Below, piece by piece: positions 1 through 8,682 of a stretch of 64,000 nucleotides of DNA. Numbering within the stretch: position 1 is the first letter of the stretch; each line of letters begins with the position of its first letter. The stretch comes from Parageobacillus thermantarcticus (GTDB taxonomy: Bacteria > Bacillota > Bacilli > Bacillales > Anoxybacillaceae). The translations under genes and the position numbers were made by a program. Where the stretch lies: the NCBI RefSeq assembly GCF_900111865.1, contig NZ_FOJS01000002.1, positions 79,288 through 143,287 of the forward strand, in the 5' to 3' direction. The notes beneath the pieces were generated by a model. It did no database searches, was not told the origin of the DNA, and saw only the letters and a list, made by a program, of their open reading frames with translations.

Positions 1-2084
1 GCATTAACCATTGGTTTAACTCCGATACGATTTACCGCGCCGTATTAAACCTCGTCTTGTTCGTCGGCGCGCAAGGCGTCAATGGCGGCGGCTGGGCGCA
101 CTATGTCGGGCAAGAAAAACTTCGTCCGGCAGAAGGATGGCAAATAATTATGACAGCACGTGATTGGACAGCGCCGCCGAAATTGCAAAACGGTACATCG
201 TTCTTCTACTTTGCGACCGATCAATGGCGCTATGAAGAAACGCCGGTCGATGAACTCGTATCACCGCTTGTGAAAAAAGCGCGCTATTCGCATTACGCGG
301 ATTATAACGTGCTCGCTGCTCGGCTTGGCTGGCTTCCGTCTTATCCGACGTTTAACAAAAACGGCATTGATCTTTACAAAGAAGCGATTGCCAATGGCGC
401 AACAACTCCGGAACAAATCGGAAATTACGTGGCCGAACAGCTCAAAACGAAGCAATTGCAGTTTGCGATCGAAGACCCGGACAATGAAGTCAATTTTCCA
501 AGAAACTTAATCGTCTGGCGCGCGAACTTAATTTCGAGCTCCGGCAAAGGCCATGAATATTTCTTAAAACACTTGCTTGGCACGACGCACGGCTTGTTAA
601 ACGATGATAAGGACAGCCTGCGGCCGCAAGAAATCAAATGGCGCGACAAGGCACCAGAAGGAAAACTCGACTTGTTAGTGAACCTTGACTTCCGCATGGC
701 GGGAACGGCGCTTTACTCTGATGTCGTTCTTCCGGCGGCGACATGGTATGAAAAACACGATTTAAGCAGCACCGATATGCATCCATTTATTCATCCGTTC
801 AATCCGGCGATTTCCGCACCATGGGAAGCACGTTCGGATTGGGATATCTTCAAATCGCTGGCGAAAGCCGTTTCCGACGTCGCCAAACAAATCGGCATGA
901 AGCCGGTCAAAGAAGTCGTTGCCACTCCGCTTATGCACGATACAGCACAAGAACTGGCGCAGCCGTTCGGCAAAGTCCTCGACTGGAGCAAAGGCGAGTG
1001 CGAACCGATTCCGGGAAAAACGATGCCGAACATTCACGTCGTTGAACGCGATTATACGCTCATTTACGAGAAAATGATCGCACTTGGACCGAACGTAGCC
1101 AAACAGCCAATGGGCATAAAAGGCATCGCTTGGTCAGCTAAAGACGAATATGAAAAATTGAAAAAAACGTTAGGAACAATTAAAGGAGCGTCGGTTGCCG
1201 CTGGCTGTCCGGACATCAGCGCTGCGAAAAACGTGGCGGAAGCGATTCTCACATTATCCTCGACGACGAACGGCAAAGTGGCGGTAAAAGCGTGGGAAGC
1301 GCTTGAGAAAAAAACGGATTTATCGCTCGCTGATTTGGCAAAAGAACGCGAAGAAGAATGTTTTACGTTTGAACAAATCACAGCGCAGCCGAAAACAGTG
1401 ATCACCTCGCCGGCATTCAGCGGCTCAGAAAAAGGAGGACGGCGTTATTCGCCGTTTACGACGAACGTCGAGCGGCTCATTCCTTGGCGCACATTGACAG
1501 GGCGGCAATCATTCTATCTCGACCATGAGCTTATGCACGAATTTGGCGAAGCGATGGCGACGTTTAAGCCGATGTTGCAGCACCGTCCGTTCTCGAAAAA
1601 GCGTCCAGACGCCAAAGGAAAAGAAATTATTCTAAACTATTTAACGCCACATAACAAATGGTCGATTCACAGCATGTACTTCGATGCTCTGCCAATGCTC
1701 ACCCTTTTCCGCGGCGGCCCGACCGTTTGGATCAACAAAGATGACGCTGAAGAAGCAGGCATTCGCGATAACGACTGGATTGAATGTTTCAACCGAAACG
1801 GAGTCGTCGTTGCCCGCGCTGTTGTTTCCCATCGCTTGCCGCGCGGCATGGCCTTTATGCATCATGCGCAAGACCGGCACATTAACGTTCCGGGCACGAA
1901 GCTGACGAACAACCGCGGCGGCACGCACAACAGCCCGACGCGCATCCATGTAAAGCCGACGCATATGATCGGCGGATACGCGCAATTAAGCTACGGCTTC
2001 AACTATTACGGACCAACGGGAAACCAACGCGACTTGTACGTCATTATTCGCAAATTAGAGGAGGTCGATTGGCTTGAAGATTAA
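1..2084 (+). CDS. narG: Respiratory nitrate reductase alpha subunit, 5'-truncated by the window
   Basis: C-terminal part of NarG, the molybdopterin (bis-MGD) catalytic subunit that reduces nitrate to nitrite on the cytoplasmic side of the membrane with electrons passed from NarI through NarH. The frame is open from base 3, so the true start lies outside; about 693 residues are visible of roughly 1,220 in the family. Visible features are the molybdopterin-oxidoreductase stretch VLPAATWYEKHD and, near the end, the dinucleotide-binding domain with NRGGTHNSPTRIHVKP. The stop overlaps the narH start by 11 bases, and narGHJI order follows. Identity is clear from length, motifs and neighbours. Confidence 0.97.
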   Translation, partial: INHWFNSDTIYRAVLNLVLFVGAQGVNGGGWAHYVGQEKLRPAEGWQIIMTARDWTAPPKLQNGTSFFYFATDQWRYEETPVDELVSPLVKKARYSHYADYNVLAARLGWLPSYPTFNKNGIDLYKEAIANGATTPEQIGNYVAEQLKTKQLQFAIEDPDNEVNFPRNLIVWRANLISSSGKGHEYFLKHLLGTTHGLLNDDKDSLRPQEIKWRDKAPEGKLDLLVNLDFRMAGTALYSDVVLPAATWYEKHDLSSTDMHPFIHPFNPAISAPWEARSDWDIFKSLAKAVSDVAKQIGMKPVKEVVATPLMHDTAQELAQPFGKVLDWSKGECEPIPGKTMPNIHVVERDYTLIYEKMIALGPNVAKQPMGIKGIAWSAKDEYEKLKKTLGTIKGASVAAGCPDISAAKNVAEAILTLSSTTNGKVAVKAWEALEKKTDLSLADLAKEREEECFTFEQITAQPKTVITSPAFSGSEKGGRRYSPFTTNVERLIPWRTLTGRQSFYLDHELMHEFGEAMATFKPMLQHRPFSKKRPDAKGKEIILNYLTPHNKWSIHSMYFDALPMLTLFRGGPTVWINKDDAEEAGIRDNDWIECFNRNGVVVARAVVSHRLPRGMAFMHHAQDRHINVPGTKLTNNRGGTHNSPTRIHVKPTHMIGGYAQLSYGFNYYGPTGNQRDLYVIIRKLEEVDWLED

Positions 2085-3546
2085 AGCGCAAGTCGGCATG
2101 GTGATGAACTTGGATAAATGCATCGGCTGCCATACGTGCAGCGTCACTTGCAAAAACACATGGACAAACCGTCCCGGCGCGGAATACATGTATTTCAACA
2201 ACGTAGAAACGAAACCGGGAATCGGTTATCCGAAACAATGGGAAGACCAAGACAAATATAAAGGCGGCTGGGAGCTCAAAAACGGCGAGCTTCAGCTCAA
2301 ATCCGGTTCGAAAGCGATGCGTCTTGTCAACTTGTTTTACAACCCATACCAGCCAACGATTGATGATTATTACGAACCGTGGAATTACGATTACGAAACA
2401 TTGACAAATAGTCCCGAAAAACGCCATCAGCCGGTCGCCCGTCCGAAATCAGCGATTACCGGCGAATTCATGGAACTGTCATGGGGACCGAACTGGGAAG
2501 ACGACCTTGCCGGCGCCCATATTACCGGTCTAAAAGACCCAAACGTCGTCAAAATGGAACAATCGATCCGGGCGGAGTTCGAAAACGTCTTTATGATGTA
2601 TTTGCCACGCATTTGCGAGCATTGCATCAATCCGGCGTGCGTGTCAAGCTGCCCGTCGGGTGCGATGTACAAACGCGACGAGGACGGCATTGTCCTCGTC
2701 GACCAAAACGCCTGCCGCGCTTGGCGCTATTGCGTAACGAGCTGTCCGTATAAAAAAGTATATTTCAACTGGCAAACAAATAAAGCGGAAAAATGCACGC
2801 TCTGCTTCCCGCGCATTGAAGCGGGCATGCCGACGATTTGCGCGGAAACGTGCGTTGGCCGCATCCGCTATATCGGCGTCATGCTTTACGATGCCGACAA
2901 AGTGAAAGAAGCGGCAAGCGTGGAAGATGAAAAAGCGCTGTACCACGCCCAGCTTGGCATTTTCCTCGATCCGCATGATCCGGAAGTGATCGCAAAAGCA
3001 AAAGAAGAAGGCATTCCGGATGAATGGATTGAAGCGGCGCAGCGTTCGCCGATTTATAAAATGATTGTCGACTGGAAAATCGCGCTTCCGCTTCATCCAG
3101 AATACCGGACATTGCCAATGGTATGGTACATTCCGCCATTAAGCCCGATCATGAACATGTTCGAAGGAAAAGGAAGCAAAGCGAACGCGGAAGACATTTT
3201 CCCGGCGATTGATGAAATGCGCATCCCGATCGAATATTTGGCGAACTTGCTAACAGCCGGTGATGAAGCACATATCCGCATTACGTTGAAAAAAATGGCG
3301 GCGATGCGTTCTTATATGCGCGCAAAACAAACGAACAAACAGCCGAATATCCACATTATCGAAGAACTTGGGCTAAGCGAACAAGATATCGAAGAAATGT
3401 ATCGCCTGCTCGCGATCGCCAAATACCATGACCGCTTCGTCATTCCTTCCTCCCACCGCGAAGAAGTCGCGGAATTATATGCGGAACAAGGAAGCTGCGG
3501 CTTGGCGTTCGCCGGCGGCCCTGGCTCCTGCGGCACGCTTTCTTAA
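2074..3546 (+). CDS. narH: Respiratory nitrate reductase beta subunit (iron-sulfur)
   Basis: NarH carries electrons from the cytochrome b subunit NarI to NarG through one 3Fe-4S and three 4Fe-4S clusters. The 490 residues show the N-terminal CIGCHTCSVTCKNTW motif, then CEHCINPACVSSCP, then CRAWRYCVTSCP (Trp in place of one Cys, the mark of the NarH 3Fe-4S site) and CTLCFPRIEAGMPTICAETC. The start is a TTG inside the end of narG, preceded by AGAGGAGG, giving translational coupling. Length is normal for the family, and it sits between narG and narJ. Confidence 0.97.
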   Translation: MKIKAQVGMVMNLDKCIGCHTCSVTCKNTWTNRPGAEYMYFNNVETKPGIGYPKQWEDQDKYKGGWELKNGELQLKSGSKAMRLVNLFYNPYQPTIDDYYEPWNYDYETLTNSPEKRHQPVARPKSAITGEFMELSWGPNWEDDLAGAHITGLKDPNVVKMEQSIRAEFENVFMMYLPRICEHCINPACVSSCPSGAMYKRDEDGIVLVDQNACRAWRYCVTSCPYKKVYFNWQTNKAEKCTLCFPRIEAGMPTICAETCVGRIRYIGVMLYDADKVKEAASVEDEKALYHAQLGIFLDPHDPEVIAKAKEEGIPDEWIEAAQRSPIYKMIVDWKIALPLHPEYRTLPMVWYIPPLSPIMNMFEGKGSKANAEDIFPAIDEMRIPIEYLANLLTAGDEAHIRITLKKMAAMRSYMRAKQTNKQPNIHIIEELGLSEQDIEEMYRLLAIAKYHDRFVIPSSHREEVAELYAEQGSCGLAFAGGPGSCGTLS

Positions 3547-3559
3547 TGCGGGGTGATGA

Positions 3560-4111
3560 ATGATGAACAGAGAACAAATGAAAACAGTATTTTTGTGTAC
3601 TTCCTATTTATTATCATATCCCGATGATGCATGGGCAAATTCGTTGGACGATTGCTTAGAAGCGATCCGCACCGTGCAAAATGAGGCGATTATCGATAAA
3701 ATCACCGCTTTTATCCATGAAATCCAAACCATCCCTGCCCGGCAGCGCATGGAACAATACGTCGAAACATTTGATTTCGGCAAAAAAACGAATTTGTACG
3801 TCACCTACATGAATACCGGCGAACAGCGTGAGCGGGGAATGGAACTTTTGCAGCTGAAACAGCGCTACAAAGCAGCTGGCTTTGATACGACTGAGCAAGA
3901 GCTTCCCGATTATTTGCCGCTCATGCTTGAGTTTGCCGCCTATGCGGAACAACATCATGTTGTTCCGCTCTTTGAAACATACGCGGACAATATCAGCGAA
4001 ATCAGAAAACAGCTTGCTGCCAATCGAAGTCCTTACACCGCCATTTTCGACGCCATTTTTCTAGCACTTGAAGAACTCGGCGTAAAGCTAATCGCGAAAG
4101 GAAGTGTGTAA
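3560..4111 (+). CDS. narJ: Nitrate reductase molybdenum cofactor assembly chaperone
   Basis: NarJ (183 residues) is a cytoplasmic chaperone of the TorD/NarJ type. It holds apo-NarGH while the molybdenum cofactor is inserted and before the complex docks on NarI; it is not part of the final enzyme. The helical sequence has the family-typical segment around TTEQELPDYLPLMLEFAAYA. It starts 13 bases after narH behind GGGGTGATGA; a second ATG one codon downstream could also serve. The next gene, narI, begins four bases after its stop. Confidence 0.93.
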   Translation: MMNREQMKTVFLCTSYLLSYPDDAWANSLDDCLEAIRTVQNEAIIDKITAFIHEIQTIPARQRMEQYVETFDFGKKTNLYVTYMNTGEQRERGMELLQLKQRYKAAGFDTTEQELPDYLPLMLEFAAYAEQHHVVPLFETYADNISEIRKQLAANRSPYTAIFDAIFLALEELGVKLIAKGSV

Positions 4112-4114
4112 CCC

Positions 4115-4819
4115 GTGCTCAAACAATTTCTTTGGGTAATTTTACCTTATATTTCCTTAACCATTTTTATCGGCGGGCATATTTGGCGTTACCAATACGA
4201 CCAATTCGGCTGGACCTCGAAATCGAGCGAAGTATTGGAAAAAAAGCAGCTACGTCTCGGCAGCCTTCTCTTTCATTGGGGAATACTGTTTGTCTTCATA
4301 GGACATGTCATGGGAATTTTGATTCCTGAACCAGTTTACCAAACGCTTGGCATATCGGAAGAAACATATCATCTCATTGCTCTTGTCGGCGGCATTCCAG
4401 CGGGACTGCTCGCTTTCATCGGGCTTATCATCCTCATTCGCCGCCGCATAACAGTAAAACGAGTGCGGGCAACAAGCAGCCGCAGCGACTGGGTCGCTCT
4501 CTTTTTCCTTGCGGTTGTCATCCTGACCGGCCTTTCTTCTACGCTTCTTAATATCGATTCGAACGGCTTTGATTACCGCACAACAATCGGCCCATGGTTC
4601 CGCAGCGTCCTAACGTTCCGGCCAAATCCAGCTTATATGGAACAAGTTCCAATCTGGTTTCAAATTCATGTGATTGCAGCGTTTGGCATTTTTGCCGTTT
4701 GGCCGTTTACACGGCTCGTGCATGTGTTTAGCTTTCCGCTTCGCTACTTGCGCCGAAGCTATGTCGTGTACCGCAAACGCATGCCGAAGCAAGCGGAACA
4801 GCCGCATCAGATTCATTGA
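4115..4819 (+). CDS. narI: Respiratory nitrate reductase gamma subunit (cytochrome b)
   Basis: NarI (234 residues) is the membrane cytochrome b that oxidises menaquinol and passes electrons to NarH. Five hydrophobic segments are visible, with His residues suited to bind two hemes: FHWG and GHVMG in the second helix, and IHVIAA and RLVHVFS in the last two. The start is GTG, preceded by AAAGGAAGTG. It is the last gene of narGHJI; a strong hairpin with T-tract follows about 90 bases downstream. The basic tail after the last helix is normal for the family. Confidence 0.95.
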   Translation: MLKQFLWVILPYISLTIFIGGHIWRYQYDQFGWTSKSSEVLEKKQLRLGSLLFHWGILFVFIGHVMGILIPEPVYQTLGISEETYHLIALVGGIPAGLLAFIGLIILIRRRITVKRVRATSSRSDWVALFFLAVVILTGLSSTLLNIDSNGFDYRTTIGPWFRSVLTFRPNPAYMEQVPIWFQIHVIAAFGIFAVWPFTRLVHVFSFPLRYLRRSYVVYRKRMPKQAEQPHQIH

Positions 4820-4907
4820 TCAAAACATGTCTGAATCCCCCTTTCACATATATTCCATCACTCCCTCCTCTTTTTTACAGAGGCGGGAGATTGTTTGGAG
4901 CGTATGC

Positions 4908-4952
4908 AAAAACGGGATGCGTCCTGTTGCGAAGGAGACATCCCGTTTTTTT
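4908..4952. terminator. Bidirectional terminator between narI and the hemerythrin gene
   Basis: Inverted repeat AAAAACGGGATG / CATCCCGTTTTT with an 18-base loop, A-tract on one side and T-tract on the other. It can end narGHJI from the left and the convergent hemerythrin gene from the right. Confidence 0.85.
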
Positions 4953-4953
4953 C

Positions 4954-5490
4954 TTATATTTGGCTTATTTTTTTCGTCAATGTTTCTTTTTCCTCGTCGG
5001 ATAGCAGACGTTCGGCCATCGGAAATAACACGTTTTCTTCTTTCATAAAGTGTTCCGCTAAAATATGATAAGCGTCGATCACCACATTGGCGAGCGCCGC
5101 CGCACTGTCGCGGTCGACCGTTTCCGGAAGCTCCGCAGTTTTCTCTAAAAAAGAAGCAAGCCGCTGCTTCGCTTGATCATGTTCATACTCCATGACGGCA
5201 ATCGGGCCAGATGTTCTTCCGATATACTGCGCCATCATCGGAAACAGCACGCCTTCTTCCCGCTCGGAGTGTGGATCAAGTTCATTGACAAATGCCTGCA
5301 CACTTTCCCGCAATGCATGCAACCGTTCCTTCCAATTTTGTTCTTCCTTGTCGCCGACGATTGCTTGTGCCTGTTCAAACAGACGCTGTTTTTGTTCACG
5401 CAACGGTCCATGTTCCTGTTTCAAACGCCGCAAACCTGCGCATAGCTCCACTTCTTCCTGTCCACCCATATGACAGCAAAATGAATGCAT
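4954..5490 (-). CDS. Hemerythrin HHE-domain protein
   Basis: A 178-residue cytoplasmic protein of the hemerythrin HHE cation-binding family, expected to hold a non-heme di-iron centre. The duplicated helix pattern shows the ligand-type residues: H in KQEHGPL, HSEREEGVLFP, YEHDQ, and HFMKEENVLFP. Members act in oxygen or nitric-oxide sensing, or in iron-sulfur repair under nitrosative stress. ATG is preceded by AGGAGG. The gene is convergent with narI and has its own promoter with an FNR box (see 5522-5564), so it is probably induced with nitrate respiration. The exact role is not known from sequence. Confidence 0.85.
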   Translation of the reverse strand: MHSFCCHMGGQEEVELCAGLRRLKQEHGPLREQKQRLFEQAQAIVGDKEEQNWKERLHALRESVQAFVNELDPHSEREEGVLFPMMAQYIGRTSGPIAVMEYEHDQAKQRLASFLEKTAELPETVDRDSAAALANVVIDAYHILAEHFMKEENVLFPMAERLLSDEEKETLTKKISQI

Positions 5491-5521
5491 CCTCCATCCC
5501 TCCTATTGTTTCTTTGCCATG

Positions 5522-5564
5522 ATTGTACCTTGTTTTTCACAAACACGTTGTGAGCGATATCACA
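5522..5564 (-). promoter_or_regulatory. FNR-type box and promoter of the hemerythrin gene
   Basis: TGTGA-N6-TCACA (5549-5564) is a perfect match to the Bacillus Fnr/CRP-type consensus. On the minus strand it lies upstream of a TACAAT -10 box (5527-5522). With a start of transcription near 5515, the site centre is at about -41.5, the class II activator position. Confidence 0.8.
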
Positions 5565-5645
5565 CACCCACAAAAAATGATCACGCAAAAAAGTCGCCTG
5601 CGTGATCGTTCCGCATTTTTTCATCAATCATGAATGTTTAGACAG

Positions 5646-5676
5646 AAAAACGCTTAAGGAACCATGTCCTTAAGCG
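5646..5676 (-). terminator. Terminator of the HemD-like gene
   Basis: On the minus strand CGCTTAAGGA / TCCTTAAGCG form a 10-bp perfect stem with a 6-base loop, followed by TTTTTC. It lies 43 bases after the stop of the uroporphyrinogen-III synthase gene. Confidence 0.8.
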
Positions 5677-5718
5677 CTGTTTATGTAAAAGCGATATATA
5701 AGCTGGAAGCAAAATGTT

Positions 5719-6531
5719 TTATCCCTGCAATTGGCGTTCGAAATATTGCGATAATGTCACAATCATTGCCCCCATTCGCTCTAGTTCTGGGACAACAACG
5801 CGGGTAACCCCTTCCTCTTGGAGCGCTTCCGCCGTTACTTTTCCGACCGCGCACGCGATCACATCTTCATTCAACGCTTGACAGAACAATTCAATATCCT
5901 TTTGTTCTTTTACAAAAGAAAACAAAAAGCGAACTTGGATCGCCGCCGTAAAACAAACGGCATCCACTTTCCGATGAATGACTTCCTCATACAGCTTTTC
6001 GAGCACTTCCCTATCCGGAGCAACATGACGGTACGGAAGTAGTTCAGTATATGCCGCACCGTTTTCTTCAAGGAATTTCTTTAACGTCGGAGCCGTATCT
6101 CCATGCAATTGGACGACCACTTGCTTTTTGGCAAAGGAATGCTCCTTAAGCGAGCGAATCAGCCCTTTTGTTGTGCCATCGTCGCTAACAGCTATCGGAG
6201 AAATGCCTATCTTTTTTAACGCCGCAACCGTTTTGTATCCACGAGCCGCTACGTTCGCTTGTTGGATCGTTTCCATCCATTCCTCTTTGATCCCGCCTCG
6301 CTCGGAGGCCTGAAGCAACGCCTCTACTCCCACGCCGGTCGTGAAAATAAACCAGTCAGGGCGCATTGCAATCACAGCACGAATTTCATCTTCCAGTTCT
6401 CTTTCTTTAGAGAATACCGTTCCTTGCGCCGAACGCACAAGCGCAATTCCGCCCTGTTTCTCAATTAGTGTCGTCATTTCCTCCAGCTTTCTTGACGCAC
6501 ATAAAACGATACGCTTCCCGCGCATATTCAT
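5719..6531 (-). CDS. Uroporphyrinogen-III synthase (HemD family), stand-alone
   Basis: A 270-residue protein of the HemD fold: two Rossmann-like lobes that close hydroxymethylbilane to uroporphyrinogen III, the branch point to heme and siroheme. Typical family segments are FTTGVGVEALL in the first lobe and AVCFTAAIQVRFLF and VIACAVGKVTAEAL in the second. It is slightly longer than usual. The start ATG follows GAGGGGG. No other heme gene is close; it lies beside nitrate respiration genes, so it may be a second synthase serving heme or siroheme demand under nitrate growth (inference). A regulator built on the HemD fold is the main alternative. Confidence 0.75.
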   Translation of the reverse strand: MNMRGKRIVLCASRKLEEMTTLIEKQGGIALVRSAQGTVFSKERELEDEIRAVIAMRPDWFIFTTGVGVEALLQASERGGIKEEWMETIQQANVAARGYKTVAALKKIGISPIAVSDDGTTKGLIRSLKEHSFAKKQVVVQLHGDTAPTLKKFLEENGAAYTELLPYRHVAPDREVLEKLYEEVIHRKVDAVCFTAAIQVRFLFSFVKEQKDIELFCQALNEDVIACAVGKVTAEALQEEGVTRVVVPELERMGAMIVTLSQYFERQLQG

Positions 6532-6642
6532 CCCCCTCTACCAATTGCGATTGTATGCCGTTTTGTTTGTTACACAATTCGCGGACTTGATCAATTGCGA
6601 ATATTTTCATTGTAAAATACGATCTTGCCACTATGCAATATA

Positions 6643-6680
6643 TAAAAAGCGAGCGGTCCTTCTTAAAGAAGTCCCCTCGC
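6643..6680 (-). terminator. Terminator after the 81-residue gene
   Basis: An imperfect 16-bp stem (GCGAGGGGACTTCTTT / AAGAAGGACCGCTCGC on the minus strand) followed by TTTTTATA, placed just after the stop of the gene at 6689. Confidence 0.65.
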
Positions 6681-6688
6681 TTCATCAC

Positions 6689-6934
6689 TCAATGCGTATG
6701 TACCATCTGTTCTTCCCTTATATCAAACGACCCGTAAATACGCGCCGGCTCAATGGAAATGACGTGATCTAAGCAGATATTGATAAGCCTCATTTTCCGG
6801 TTATACACAAACAACTTACGGGCATCTTTATACAATTTGACAGGCAGAAACGTAGCTTCCCCGCGATCTGTTTTAATTTTTACCGGCTGTTTTTCCTCGA
6901 TCCAAACGATTAACTGCTTATACAGTTCTGACAT
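6689..6934 (-). CDS. Small protein of unknown function, 81 residues
   Basis: I do not recognise this family. The product is small, soluble and mixed in charge, with alternating hydrophobic residues (LIVWI, ICLDHVISI) that suggest a small beta-rich fold. Coding is supported by a good ribosome site (AAGGAGG, 10 bases before ATG) and by a terminator directly after the stop. Upstream, at 6959-6987, TCATTTG and CAAATGA form an inverted repeat around an AT-rich centre that may be an operator. It is monocistronic. Confidence 0.6.
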   Translation of the reverse strand: MSELYKQLIVWIEEKQPVKIKTDRGEATFLPVKLYKDARKLFVYNRKMRLINICLDHVISIEPARIYGSFDIREEQMVHTH

Positions 6935-7047
6935 GATAGGGAAATCCTCCTTGACACATCATTTGCTTTAATTATAAAAACAAATGACAAGAGAAGGAAT
7001 GAAAAAAAATCAACAAATTATTATACTTGTTTGCGAAAATATGTCGA

Positions 7048-7075
7048 TAAAAAAGACGCAGGAGATTATCCTGCG
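7048..7075 (-). terminator. Terminator of a lost gene
   Basis: CGCAGGA / TCCTGCG stem followed on the minus strand by TCTTTTTTA. It stands 16 bases downstream of the stop codon of the protease remnant at 7091 and belongs to that broken gene. Confidence 0.65.
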
Positions 7076-7090
7076 CCCATATATTCTAAC

Positions 7091-7258
7091 TTAACGATAC
7101 AACAAGATGCGCGCTACCGAACGGTCGGCACTTTCGCCAATGACGCGGATTTTCAATCCATAGTTTGGAATGTTTCGTCCCGCATCGACAACCCCTTTAT
7201 TTTCGTAAGAGCTGCTGTCATCAAACAGCGGCAATGGTGTTGAAAAACGAAGATTTAT
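7091..7258 (-). pseudogene. C-terminal remnant of a secreted M6-type protease (immune inhibitor A-like)
   Basis: About 55 codons on the minus strand read without a stop and end in ...KIRVIGESADRSVARILLY-R-stop, with PLFDDSSSYENKG and NIPNYGLKIRVIG before it. This is the style of the C-terminal end of immune inhibitor A and related secreted M6 metallopeptidases. Upstream an in-frame TAG blocks the frame, and no start, signal peptide or HExxH catalytic region exists nearby. The stop is followed by a proper terminator. I read it as the tail of a deleted gene; the family assignment is from recall of the C-terminal pattern and is moderate. Confidence 0.5.
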
Positions 7259-7383
7259 GTCAAAAAAACACTATGAATTCACTCTTAACATCCGACACGT
7301 TTTTTGTTTACAATGTAATATATTAGCAGTAATTGTTGAATTTGCTTCTACATTGTACCGCATTACGCGAAAGAGGTGCTGCT

Positions 7384-8682
7384 ATGCTTAGTATTTTAAA
7401 AGATTTTTTGCTTAATTTATTTTTTATTCTTATTCCGATTTTCATCGTTCCAATATGGATAGAAGAAAAGAATATTCCTAAACATATCAAGCGCCATTTG
7501 CTTACTGTTTGTTTCGCACTCGTCATCGTTTTATGCATTACCATTCCTGTCAGTTCAGATCAGGAATTCATTTTCGACTTGCGGCAAATACCGCTTTGGT
7601 TAGGAAGTTTATATAAAGGAGCAGCAACGAGCGTGTTTTTATGTTTTGTGACAATCGGCTATCGCTCTTTATTTGGGGGAACCGGTTTTCTCGTTACTGC
7701 TATTACTTCATTGTTCATTATGGTGACAAGCATTGCACTGGCAAAAAAATTTCTCACGCTGTCATCTAAACATCGCGTATTGCTCGCCGCTGCACTGTGC
7801 GCTTTTTCCGGCACTTTATCTGTCGTCCTTGCGCAAACGTTCCACCGCATTCCATCATCATCCTCTGACATTTCTCTTGCATACTTGTCCGTTCAACCGA
7901 TATGTATGCTCATTACTTGTTCATTAAAAGAAATGATATATAAAAACATGGCGTTGCGGAAACGAATCATCCGTGCGGAAAAGATGGAAGCGGTAAGCCA
8001 CTTGGCCGCATCCATTTCCCATGAAATACGAAATCCGCTCACCGCCGCGCGCGGCTTTATGCAACTGTTGGAGCAACACCACCTTTCTCCCGAAAAGCGG
8101 AAGCAATATGTGCGAATTGCGATTGAAGAGTTGGATAGAGCAGAAGCGATCATCACCGATTATTTAACGTTTGCGAAACCAGCGCCGGAATCGGTAGAAA
8201 AACTGAACGTCAAAACGGAAATTGAACGTGTGATCGACCTTTTGCGCCCGCTTGCCAACATGAACAGCGTAGAAGTGAAAACAACGTTAGCTCCGTTTAC
8301 GATAACGGGAGAGCGCGAAAAATTCCGTCAATGTTTGCTTAATATTATGAAAAACGCTATCGAAGCAATGCCAAACGGCGGCGTGCTGCAAATTTACGTT
8401 TCTATTGAAAAACAGCACGTGCTCATTCGCATTTCCGACACGGGAATCGGCATGACGAAGGAACAAATCGAACGTCTAGGAGAACCGTACTTTACAACAA
8501 AAGGCATTAAAGGCACTGGCCTTGGGATGATGGTCGTCTATCGTATTATCGAATCGATGAATGGAACGATTCATATTGAAAGTGAAATACATAAAGGGAC
8601 GGAAGTGTCGATTTATCTTCCGCTTTCATCCAATTTTCACAATTTGACAAACGAGGAAAAAAAGTTATTTATGGCACTATAA
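7384..8682 (+). CDS. KinB-like membrane sensor histidine kinase
   Basis: A 432-residue kinase: six hydrophobic segments in residues 1-185 (the 5TMR-LYT type sensor region of KinB), then a HisKA domain with SHEIRNPLTAARGFMQLLE (phosphorylated His), and an HATPase domain with N box NIMKNAIEAM, DTGIGM and GTGLGM. In Bacillus such kinases feed the Spo0F-Spo0B-Spo0A sporulation phosphorelay; there is no response regulator beside it, consistent with an orphan phosphorelay kinase. I set the start at the ATG at 7384, preceded by AAAGAGGTG; an upstream TTG in frame has no ribosome site. The gene name kinB is likely but not certain. Confidence 0.85.
   Translation: MLSILKDFLLNLFFILIPIFIVPIWIEEKNIPKHIKRHLLTVCFALVIVLCITIPVSSDQEFIFDLRQIPLWLGSLYKGAATSVFLCFVTIGYRSLFGGTGFLVTAITSLFIMVTSIALAKKFLTLSSKHRVLLAAALCAFSGTLSVVLAQTFHRIPSSSSDISLAYLSVQPICMLITCSLKEMIYKNMALRKRIIRAEKMEAVSHLAASISHEIRNPLTAARGFMQLLEQHHLSPEKRKQYVRIAIEELDRAEAIITDYLTFAKPAPESVEKLNVKTEIERVIDLLRPLANMNSVEVKTTLAPFTITGEREKFRQCLLNIMKNAIEAMPNGGVLQIYVSIEKQHVLIRISDTGIGMTKEQIERLGEPYFTTKGIKGTGLGMMVVYRIIESMNGTIHIESEIHKGTEVSIYLPLSSNFHNLTNEEKKLFMAL

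Noticed and set aside
7031..7243. 70-codon plus-strand frame
   Set aside because: It is the reverse strand of the protease remnant and its terminator, and has no ribosome site.
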